Origin: a virus | Reading direction: 5' to 3' (one strand) | Virus record (IMG/VR): IMGVR_UViG_3300009157_000010 | Location: 1 to 36,454 of that record | Length of the DNA stretch: 36,454 nt | Part shown: piece after piece, positions 30,137 through 36,454 of the stretch | Layout of the letters: each line of letters opens with the position of its first letter | Position numbering within the stretch: the stretch's first letter is position 1 | The notes under the pieces: model-generated | The model's input: only the letters and a program-made list of their open reading frames with translations | What the model was told of the DNA's origin: nothing | Database searches by the model: none | Position numbers and translations under genes: made by a program

Positions 30137-31504
30137 TTATTTTGATGTAATTAAGCGAGAACCAATAGTATCGCACTGATAATGTATTCCTAGCATTCCT
30201 AAAAATGGGTTATTGGTTGGTTCTGTACCAGTACCCGCTATTCTTTTAATTCTTGTTTTAATTTGGCACCCAACAGTCATTCCAGTACCGCTTATTGTTC
30301 CCATTGATAAATAAAAAGCAGATTTATCTAAAGTATTAGCAGGGATAGTTAATTCAGCATCCAAATAAGCTTCTGCTGAAAATTGATGTGTTCCAGTATT
30401 AGGACAACCAAGTGAATAATAAACCCTATATTTAACTTTTCTTTCATTTGTGTCACTACCGTTTGTGGCTAAATGTAAATGAATTTCAAAATCAGTTCCT
30501 TCTTTATAACCATGTAAAATTTCCATAGTAGATAAATCAACATAATCATCCACTTTAAAAGTATATGAACCTAAATTAGTTGTAAATGTAGACCAATCAG
30601 GATAATTAGCAGCTGGTATTTTAGCAGCAGCAACAGCAGTATATATATCGTTATAAACTATGGTATTTAATAATAAAGTTTTAGCCGCACCAGTAGTTAT
30701 TAACAAATCATGAGCTGAGGTAGTATTTGTTTTAATCCCTATAGTTCTAGTAGTAGCTTCACCATCTGTTGCCATATAAACGTCAGTAACATCTGGACTC
30801 CCTATTGTCGCTGTATTAGAACCTGCACCATCAACATTAAATCCGATAGCAATTTCATTAGTATTACCATTAGCACTTCCTTTTGAATCGTATCCAATAT
30901 AAACACAATAATTGTTAGTAGTTAATGTTCCCCAATCTTTATTAAAAGAACCAGAATCATAACCAATAGCCACATTACCAATCCCGGTAAGATTGTAATA
31001 TGAAGAAACATTACCTATAGATAGGTTATAATTTCCTTCAGTATTTGCCACTAAAGCAAATGATCCTATTCCTAAATTCTGTTGACCATAAGTGTTGTTA
31101 TACATTGAATGAAATCCAAGAGCAAAGTTTTGTTCTCCAGTAGTGTTTAAATATAGAGCTTCAATCCCAATGGCTACATTGGTTGCTCCTGTAGTATTTG
31201 AATATAAAGCTCCATTGCCAATAGCCATATTGTAAAAAGCTCCATTTTGTAAACTACCACCGCCATCACCAATAAACATTGAACCAGCAAAATTACTGTT
31301 TAAAGCTCCAGCATTATAAATTGTTTGCTGACCGTTAACAGCTATTTTACCTATAATATCTAGTCCAATAGAAGTAACTGATGACATTGAAATAGTCAAT
31401 TTATCAGTCATCGTATCACCTGTTACATTTACAAATCTCCCATCAAGCCAGGCAATACTTCTAATGTAGTCAAAGGTACCGTTAGTCGGATTCCATTTGA
31501 GCAT
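30137..31504 (-). CDS. Fibre protein with YadA-head-like 17-residue repeats
   Basis: A 455-residue protein. The N-terminal part (about 1-90) includes TGDTMTDKLTI, a fibre-anchor motif. Residues 93-185 hold about five 17-residue repeats of the form xAIGxxALYxNTxGxxN, as in the left-handed parallel beta-roll of YadA-type trimeric adhesins. A conserved-looking C-terminal beta domain follows (about 300-455, with IHLHLATNGSDTNERKV and FLGMLGIHYQCD). It is probably a trimeric head or tail fibre that touches the host or its glycans. It has a clear ribosome site (AAGGAG). The glycan cassette begins about 1.8 kb further along the operon. Confidence 0.7.
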   Translation of the reverse strand: MLKWNPTNGTFDYIRSIAWLDGRFVNVTGDTMTDKLTISMSSVTSIGLDIIGKIAVNGQQTIYNAGALNSNFAGSMFIGDGGGSLQNGAFYNMAIGNGALYSNTTGATNVAIGIEALYLNTTGEQNFALGFHSMYNNTYGQQNLGIGSFALVANTEGNYNLSIGNVSSYYNLTGIGNVAIGYDSGSFNKDWGTLTTNNYCVYIGYDSKGSANGNTNEIAIGFNVDGAGSNTATIGSPDVTDVYMATDGEATTRTIGIKTNTTSAHDLLITTGAAKTLLLNTIVYNDIYTAVAAAKIPAANYPDWSTFTTNLGSYTFKVDDYVDLSTMEILHGYKEGTDFEIHLHLATNGSDTNERKVKYRVYYSLGCPNTGTHQFSAEAYLDAELTIPANTLDKSAFYLSMGTISGTGMTVGCQIKTRIKRIAGTGTEPTNNPFLGMLGIHYQCDTIGSRLITSK

Positions 31505-31505
31505 C

Positions 31506-31835
31506 TTAACTCCTTATACAACTGATAAGAGTTTCTTTCGTGGCATCAGTATAAATTATAGTTATAGTCGCTACTGTATCTCCTGAGAGTTTATAAGTAT
31601 AAACTTCGGTTACAGTATCAGGTTCAGTTAAATAGACTGAATCAAATTTAAAATTAATGAATCCAAATAATTGATTATCAGAGGTAGCAAGTGGCTTGTT
31701 TCTTACAATACTATTACCATCTTCACTTTCTGAAAGTATTTCAACAGTATTTATATTATATTTTGTATCAAAAGATAGATTCCCCATCTCTTGTACACTT
31801 TTATTTATTTTGTCTGGTTCTTTATCTATTGGCAT
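31506..31835 (-). CDS. Small virion-region protein of unknown function
   Basis: A 109-residue protein, beta-rich C-terminus (TVTEVYTYKLSGDTVATITI). It lies one base from the fibre gene and may be a fibre-attachment or decoration protein. No family recognised. Confidence 0.5.
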   Translation of the reverse strand: MPIDKEPDKINKSVQEMGNLSFDTKYNINTVEILSESEDGNSIVRNKPLATSDNQLFGFINFKFDSVYLTEPDTVTEVYTYKLSGDTVATITIIYTDATKETLISCIRS

Positions 31836-32244
31836 ACTTTTTTAAGTTAAACTTTATATGGTCACACTCCATCAAAAACTTCGTATAAGCAGCAATAGTG
31901 TCAATCTTAACTATTGGACGTTCGTGTTTATCAAGATTAGTTAATTTTTCAATCTTTTTAATAGCCTCTTTAACGGACTCCACATTGTTAGGTAATTCAC
32001 CTTTGTCTATTCTGTCCTGAATAAAATCCTCTATTATAGCTACTTCTTGTGGAAAACCACCGGCTTCATCTCTCCAAGTATCACCCAGTTGAAAATAATC
32101 AGCGATAAAAGGTTTGCCATTCTCTTTGTGATATTCACTAAAAGGTGTCTCTACGCTAGCGTTACCGTCTACTGTTGATTTAACAGCCTCTGGCGTAGTT
32201 TCTTTTGTGGTTTCTACTTTAGTTCTGAAAGTTGTATCAGCCAT
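31822..32244 (-). CDS. Small virion-region protein of unknown function
   Basis: A 140-residue protein with a Thr/Glu-rich, probably disordered N-terminus (TTKETTPEAVKSTV) and a helical C-terminal half (AIIEDFIQDRIDKGELP, SVKEAIKKIEKL). Overlaps both neighbours. Unknown. Confidence 0.5.
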   Translation of the reverse strand: MADTTFRTKVETTKETTPEAVKSTVDGNASVETPFSEYHKENGKPFIADYFQLGDTWRDEAGGFPQEVAIIEDFIQDRIDKGELPNNVESVKEAIKKIEKLTNLDKHERPIVKIDTIAAYTKFLMECDHIKFNLKKYANR

Positions 32245-32495
32245 TAGAATTGTCTCCCATTTAAACGATTATGTTTATTACGATTCAATATCTCACTATA
32301 CTTTTTGATACTATATGTATCATTACCTCTAACGGCTTTAATTAGAATTTCTCTTATCTTACTTTCTTCTGGGGTTTCAGTTCTAATCTTTTTAACAGCA
32401 TCTTCAATACATCTTTTTTCCATAGGAGAACTAGCTTTTTGATAAGCAAGATACAGACTATCTAAGTCTATTTTTCTCCCATAGTCTAAGTTCAT
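32244..32495 (-). CDS. Small helical protein of unknown function
   Basis: An 83-residue, Lys/Arg-rich helical protein between the GroES gene and the 140-residue protein. No family recognised. Confidence 0.5.
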   Translation of the reverse strand: MNLDYGRKIDLDSLYLAYQKASSPMEKRCIEDAVKKIRTETPEESKIREILIKAVRGNDTYSIKKYSEILNRNKHNRLNGRQF

Positions 32496-32761
32496 TGTTC
32501 TATACCAAGTATGTCTTCTGGTGAAACGAATAAGTAATTTACCTTATCTTCAACATATTCATTTCCACCCCATTTCTTATAGATAACGAAGTCTCCGACT
32601 TTATAATCTAATTCTTCATCCATTTTACCAATCGCCACTATCTCTCCTCGTTGAGGTTTTTCTTTGGTAGTTCCATCTGGGATAAGAATACCACTATCTG
32701 TTTGTTTGATTTGTTCTTCCTCTTTGACGAGGATTTGGTTTTTATTTGGTCTTATTTTCAT
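32492..32761 (-). CDS. groES: GroES-type co-chaperonin (Cpn10)
   Basis: An 89-residue protein, the right length for Cpn10. KIRPNKNQILVKEEE opens the beta-barrel. The mobile loop (about 17-32) ends in SGILIPDG, equivalent to the GroEL-binding IVL/ILI of cellular GroES. EKPQRGEIVAIG, YKVGDFVIYKKWGGNEY and the terminal EDILGI strand are all present. No GroEL is encoded, so it would cap the host chaperonin, most likely to help fold the capsid protein encoded just upstream. Two hairpins lie between the capsid gene and this ATG, the second touching the ATG, and there is no Shine-Dalgarno, so output is probably kept low. Confidence 0.9.
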   Translation of the reverse strand: MKIRPNKNQILVKEEEQIKQTDSGILIPDGTTKEKPQRGEIVAIGKMDEELDYKVGDFVIYKKWGGNEYVEDKVNYLFVSPEDILGIEQ

Positions 32762-32807
32762 AATTAGTTATTAACTAATTCATAGGGAGTATTTACTTAC
32801 TCCCTAT
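32762..32807 (-). promoter_or_regulatory. Double hairpin between capsid and groES genes
   Basis: Minus strand: ATAGGGAGT/ACTCCCTAT (9 bp, 32782-32807) then AATTAGTT/AACTAATT (8 bp, 32762-32780), the latter abutting the groES ATG. No U-run on the minus strand, so not a normal leftward terminator. It may protect the capsid mRNA end and reduce groES translation. On the plus strand the first stem is followed by TTTT. Confidence 0.6.
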
Positions 32808-32820
32808 TTTTAGGTACAAA

Positions 32821-33774
32821 CTAAGCAGCAGTAAATCTAGCTGAAAGCACCCAAGAACTATTCAAGAGCTTACAAGCGTATGCACCTGCCCAAGAGATGA
32901 TCGAGATACGACCAGCTGGTGAGTTAGAATCCACAACGTTTGGAAGAATGTATAATTTTGGTTTATCTTGTTCAAGGTCATAAGCACCGAAAGAATCTTT
33001 ACCGTGAACATAAGTGTAGAATCTGACAACAGTAGAAGCTGCTGAACCAGAAGTCTCAGTTCCCGAAGATAAATCGTTGTTTAATAACCAGCGAACTTGA
33101 TAAAGTTCACCCATTTCACCTTTATATAAGCCTTTAACATCGGAATAAGTCTTAGAATTAATCCAAGTACTATCTCCGAGTAATTTGTATTTAGAATACG
33201 GATCGGTTTTACCAATAAACATTCCATCTTGATACTTCATCGCTTTTCCGAGTTCAAGTTGTCTGACCATCATTCTGATGTTACAGGCATCAAGCACATC
33301 TCCAGCGGCAATAGTATCTACGGTATGACCATTTGGGTAATAACTAGTTCCGTTTTGTAATTCAGTTCGAATTAAACGGTTAATAGTTTCACCCATATTT
33401 TGACCAACCAAAGAAACTTTTTCTTTCATGTTACTGTCGATTGAAATTAAAGATTCAATACGAGAAGTATTAACGGTTAAACCGTATTCGCTTAGAGTCA
33501 TTGCGACTGTACAAGCGGTAATAGAACAAGTAACTGGGTTAGAAGCCTCACCTAACGGTGTGGTTATAATGGTCAAAGGTTCGTATCGAGTAAAGTTTAC
33601 AGTGCGTCCTTCATTGACTGGATGAGTTCGAAGTTGTCCACCTTCTTTTAAGACTAATTCATATTCAGCACGAGCCAAAAATGTTTTGTCATAAAAAGTT
33701 TTGACTTCTGGACTCAAACTTGAGCCAGTATTGACGTTTGTAGCACCGGATATTCCACCACCAACAACTGCCAT
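32821..33774 (-). CDS. Major capsid protein (N4-gp56 family)
   Basis: A 317-residue protein of HK97 fold. FYDKTFLARAEYELVLKEGGQ (split, 27-47), GRTVNFTRYEPLTIITTPLGEA (split) and TVAMTLSEYGLTVNTS are the N4-gp56-type N-arm and E-loop region. YSDVKGLYKGEMGELYQVRW and DSFGAYDLEQDKPKLYI, then RISIISWAGAYACKLLN, are the family's conserved C-terminal half. It builds the icosahedral shell on the scaffold encoded upstream. The ATG has a U/A-rich leader and no Shine-Dalgarno, odd for a very abundant protein. Confidence 0.9.
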   Translation of the reverse strand: MAVVGGGISGATNVNTGSSLSPEVKTFYDKTFLARAEYELVLKEGGQLRTHPVNEGRTVNFTRYEPLTIITTPLGEASNPVTCSITACTVAMTLSEYGLTVNTSRIESLISIDSNMKEKVSLVGQNMGETINRLIRTELQNGTSYYPNGHTVDTIAAGDVLDACNIRMMVRQLELGKAMKYQDGMFIGKTDPYSKYKLLGDSTWINSKTYSDVKGLYKGEMGELYQVRWLLNNDLSSGTETSGSAASTVVRFYTYVHGKDSFGAYDLEQDKPKLYILPNVVDSNSPAGRISIISWAGAYACKLLNSSWVLSARFTAA

Positions 33775-33804
33775 AATTTTTTATTTAATTTTTAATATAC
33801 AAAA

Positions 33805-34563
33805 CTAAGTTTGAACGACACCTAATTGAGCTTCCATTTCTTCAAGTGTCATAGATTCAAATTTTTTCTCTGGTTGCTTTACTTGAGTAGGTCTTAGAGC
33901 GGCTTCACTAACTTGTTTTGCTATGTTTTGTGTTGCCTGTCCTACTTCTTTTGTTACAGCCGTTTTATACGGCTTCATAAGTTTGTCAACAAATTGTTTG
34001 ACATTTGCCTTATAAGGATTCTGTCTAACGTAAGCCTCAACAGCTTCTGTAACTGCGTCTGAGACATCATTATCAAAAGAGTCGCTATCTGGATCGAGTT
34101 CAGGATAATTCCTGAGTGCTTCTTTGGACTCTGAATTAATCCTTCCAATAGCTTCCTGCTGTTTTAATCGCAAGTTAATAAGACTGTCTGCTGTTCGCAT
34201 AACATCTTGTTTGTATTGGTCTGGACTAATCTCGGTACCTGGCTCAACTTGAGGTGTGTATGGACGATTATAGTCCGTAGGTTCTGCTGAACCTGTAAGT
34301 TCCTCAAGGCGTTGAGCTAACGACTGTTTTGATTGCCTTTCGGCTTTCAGCTGGGCGTTAAGCTCTCTAATCCTTTGATTAGCATTTCTTTTTTTAATGT
34401 CCTCATCCGTTTCAGTTGTTGTTACTTCTGTTTCTCCCGTCGGATTTTCAGTTGTTTCAATAACATCCTCGGCAGCGTTTGTTTCAGATACCGGCGTAGT
34501 ATCTTGAGTGTCATCTACCACACTCTCTTGGTTTAACGCCATTTGATTGTCAATATCTTCCAT
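33805..34563 (-). CDS. Scaffolding protein
   Basis: A 252-residue protein: acidic, disordered N-terminus (residues 1-55), coiled coil (about 58-92, RIRELNAQLKAERQSKQSL), helical middle and a C-terminal basic-then-acidic segment (MTLEEMEAQLGVV). The composition and the position directly before the major capsid gene are typical of scaffolds that shape the prohead and leave. A structured 56-nt element precedes its gene. Confidence 0.75.
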   Translation of the reverse strand: MEDIDNQMALNQESVVDDTQDTTPVSETNAAEDVIETTENPTGETEVTTTETDEDIKKRNANQRIRELNAQLKAERQSKQSLAQRLEELTGSAEPTDYNRPYTPQVEPGTEISPDQYKQDVMRTADSLINLRLKQQEAIGRINSESKEALRNYPELDPDSDSFDNDVSDAVTEAVEAYVRQNPYKANVKQFVDKLMKPYKTAVTKEVGQATQNIAKQVSEAALRPTQVKQPEKKFESMTLEEMEAQLGVVQT

Positions 34564-34588
34564 ATTTATTACGCACCTGTTTGGTGGT

Positions 34589-34644
34589 ACGAATCCCCAA
34601 GCTATAACGTGCTTGTAACAGGCTCTTGCCTAGTACAAATTCGT
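34589..34644 (-). other. Compact three-way-junction RNA element before the scaffold gene
   Basis: Closing stem ACGAAT/ATTCGT encloses AGGC/GCCT (4 bp, 4-nt loop) and CAAGC/GCTTG (5 bp, 8-nt loop). On the minus (mRNA) strand the closing stem is followed by ACCA. The layout mimics a tRNA without a T-arm, but lacks the TTC loop and cannot be a normal tRNA. It fills the intergenic gap almost exactly. Confidence 0.45.
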
Positions 34645-34898
34645 TATATTTCTGATCGTTTCTTGATAATTGGAGTACCATCGCTTTCTTCTCCAACCAT
34701 TATCTTTTCCATTCCTATAAAGATAGAATGTTTTAGTTCGCAAGTTCTACAAACTAAAAATGGTCCTTCTTGTCTATAAGAATGACGACCTTTAGGTATA
34801 AAAGAATAACTTGGATTGTTAAAATCCAAATTTTCTTCTTCTGTTTTAACGTGCTTTTTCTTCTTCGATATTGGCTTCACAGATTTCCTTAGCATCAT
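34644..34898 (-). CDS. Small protein of unknown function in the head module
   Basis: An 84-residue protein with a very basic N-terminus (KSVKPISKKKKHVK) and a CRTCELKH motif near residue 50, then GMEKIMVGEES. Possibly a single zinc knuckle. Overlaps the gene upstream by 55 bases. Unknown. Confidence 0.5.
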   Translation of the reverse strand: MMLRKSVKPISKKKKHVKTEEENLDFNNPSYSFIPKGRHSYRQEGPFLVCRTCELKHSIFIGMEKIMVGEESDGTPIIKKRSEI

Positions 34899-35184
34899 TG
34901 ACCTTATTTAATATTTTTTCAACAATGTCTTTGGCTAAATTAATAACTACTGTGTTTCTGCCAATTTCTTCAAAAGATACCCCTGTAGATATTGCTAATC
35001 TATTAGCCTCATCAACTTCTTTTAATACATTACGAGCGTATTCAGAGATTATCTTCCAACCAACATTGTTGGTTAGAGCGTATAAATGGCGTTCTTCATC
35101 AGTAACACCTCTCTTTTTAGCTTCTTCATCTCTTTTAAAAGATTGAATATTAAAAATTGTTGGCTTGATTGCTTGGTTGTCCAT
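34846..35184 (-). CDS. Head-module protein of unknown function
   Basis: A 112-residue all-helical protein (WKIISEYARNVLKEVDEANRL near 43-63, NLAKDIVEKILNKV). It overlaps the end of the portal gene by 35 bases. No family recognised. Its place between portal and scaffold suggests a head accessory protein. Confidence 0.55.
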   Translation of the reverse strand: MDNQAIKPTIFNIQSFKRDEEAKKRGVTDEERHLYALTNNVGWKIISEYARNVLKEVDEANRLAISTGVSFEEIGRNTVVINLAKDIVEKILNKVNDAKEICEANIEEEKAR

Positions 35185-36454
35185 TCATCATCTCCTGTTC
35201 CATAGGTTGAGCTGGAACTTGATTAATACCTTGCATTTGTTGAACTGCTTGAGCGAATGTTTGAGCATCTTGACCTAAGACGACATCAGATTTTTCTTCT
35301 TCGGTTTGTTCTTCTATTATTTTGTCCCAATCTTGAATACCAGTATTACTGATTATTCTCTTTAACATTTCTCCTACTTTGATGTTGTAACCCTCTTGTG
35401 CGGCTATTTGAACTAAGTTTGGATTCTTCAATAGTAGTTCTATGAGGGAAGCCAGACTATCTTGTTGAGTCTTTTGATCTACAGCATAAGTTGAACCACT
35501 AACGATGTCATAATCATATAAAACATTGGCTACTTTTGATTTATTAATGGTTATCTTGCCAGTCTTCTTATCGTAAATGTCTTTAATCTCAGGATATTCA
35601 CGGCTAAGTTGTTCAATCTCTGGTTCAAACATTCTAATTTGAACAGATGAGTTGAGTTTTTTAGCGGTCAAATTGACCATCTTCTTACAGACTTTCTTAA
35701 CAAACTGTTCCATAAAGAATCTATCAGCAGCATCTCTTGTATTTTCTCTTGATTGTTGCATTTCTAAGGCTTGTGGAGTCTTACCAAATCCTGCCTCTGT
35801 TTGTTGGGTAACAGTAGTATCAGTAGTACCGAACATATTAAGTAGAGCCGCATTAGCTACTTGATAAGTATTATTGAAGTTAGCAATACCTTGAGGATTT
35901 AATTGAATTGGTTGAACTGCGTTGTTAATCTGTCCTCTAACTAACCACTTAGCAGCTGGACCCCACTTAAGAGAACTCATAGCAGCGATATTGTCTTTAT
36001 TAATCAACGTTGGAGGGAACATAGACATCTTGACTCCATCTAAGTATAAATTCCAAACAGAGTTAACTACTTGTTGCATCGGTGCGCCTCTTTCCATATC
36101 ACCCATTCCCATAATATCGTCTAACAAAGGAATAGAATGTTTTTCAATGATAGGGATATCATCGTCATCGTGAGGGTTCTTTTGGTCTCTAAATTCTAAA
36201 TCAGCATCAACACAGTAGTCCACCCATCGGTCCCTCTCGTATTGAGTTAATATTTCAAAGTAACCCGAATTTTTGGCGGATTGACCAGATGGGTAGGCTT
36301 CCTGTTCTCTTTGAGATTTACTATTTTCGTCCTTATTATCTTTGCTTCCAGTCTTTCCTTTTAAGATAGCGAGTATTTTATCAATGTTTTTATAACCATT
36401 TTGTTTTTTTAGTGATTCAAAATAAGATAGCGGTCTCCAAGTTCTTACAATACA
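35150..36454 (-). CDS. Portal protein, C-terminal part (joined in frame to 1-612)
   Basis: Open from the window end to the TAA at 35150-35152. Bases 36332-36454 repeat 1-123, so the unique part is 35150-36331 (393 codons). Seen here are VWNLYLDGVKMSMFPPTL, an AAKWLVRG segment, a GKTPQALEMQQSRENTRDAAD helix (the portal stem/crown region in this kind of protein) and a Gln/Met-rich, flexible end. Read with 1-612 it is one 597-residue gene. The apparent GTG at 36221-36223 is not the real start. Confidence 0.8.
   Translation of the reverse strand, partial: CIVRTWRPLSYFESLKKQNGYKNIDKILAILKGKTGSKDNKDENSKSQREQEAYPSGQSAKNSGYFEILTQYERDRWVDYCVDADLEFRDQKNPHDDDDIPIIEKHSIPLLDDIMGMGDMERGAPMQQVVNSVWNLYLDGVKMSMFPPTLINKDNIAAMSSLKWGPAAKWLVRGQINNAVQPIQLNPQGIANFNNTYQVANAALLNMFGTTDTTVTQQTEAGFGKTPQALEMQQSRENTRDAADRFFMEQFVKKVCKKMVNLTAKKLNSSVQIRMFEPEIEQLSREYPEIKDIYDKKTGKITINKSKVANVLYDYDIVSGSTYAVDQKTQQDSLASLIELLLKNPNLVQIAAQEGYNIKVGEMLKRIISNTGIQDWDKIIEEQTEEEKSDVVLGQDAQTFAQAVQQMQGINQVPAQPMEQEMMNGQPSNQANNF
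36332..36454. repeat. Direct terminal repeat, right copy
   Basis: Identical to bases 1-123. See the left copy. The unit genome is 36,331 bp when one copy is removed. Confidence 0.95.

Noticed and set aside
34589-34644. tRNA gene before the scaffold gene
   Set aside because: No T-arm or TTC loop, and the 8-nt anticodon-like loop is wrong.
1-36454. Alternative genetic code with TGA or TAG reassigned
   Set aside because: TGA, TAG and TAA all end genes at well-placed ATGA or TAATG junctions, and core proteins have no internal stops.

Overview
The window is the linear read-out of one complete, circular (or circularly permuted) tailed-phage genome of 36,331 bp: the last 123 bases repeat the first 123, and the portal gene runs in frame across the junction. 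It is AT-rich. Genes are packed with ATGA or TAATG overlaps, TGA is used as a real stop (ordinary bacterial code), and there is no integrase, no phage RNA polymerase and no DNA polymerase. The head and tail set (N4-gp56-type major capsid protein, portal, P22-like adaptor and needle-hub proteins, a 1,419-residue internal protein, no tape measure or tube gene) points to a short-tailed, podovirus-like virion. The host cannot be named from the sequence. TTGACA/TATAAT-type promoters and GGAG ribosome sites on several genes make a sigma70-using host with a normal anti-SD likely.

Transcription is divergent from about 8.3-8.5 kb. Rightward is a short early block (8531-11867) of small genes: an annealing-like protein with a zinc finger, a helix-turn-helix protein, a NinG/HNH-like nuclease and several orphans. 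Leftward is everything else. It starts with a replisome-organizer-like gene (7648-8304), a promoter-driven structured RNA (7111-7386), a membrane-anchored transglycosylase, a homing endonuclease and many tiny zinc-ribbon or membrane proteins. Next come terminase (1033-2584) and, across the junction, portal, scaffold, capsid, a GroES co-chaperonin, a fibre with 17-residue YadA-head-like repeats, an eight-enzyme glycan cassette plus one orphan gene (23649-29754), internal virion proteins, the adaptor and tail hub, a glycine-rich adhesin and the lysis genes. The late block ends in a strong terminator at 11866-11904, facing the end of the early block.

Three things stand out. First, the glycan cassette (epimerase, four glycosyltransferase-like proteins, an FkbM methyltransferase and a transketolase split in two with an unknown 86-residue gene between the halves) sits inside the virion operon with its own promoter. 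Second, regulation looks unusual: two promoter classes (TTGACAC-type, and extended -10 TGNTATAAT without a good -35) lie exactly at gene ends, and several promoter-hairpin-terminator units place a terminator directly before the first codon of a late gene. Third, the 276-nt RNA region at 7111-7386 begins exactly at a closing stem under a strong promoter and ends in a compact tRNA-like fold with a perfect T-loop consensus.
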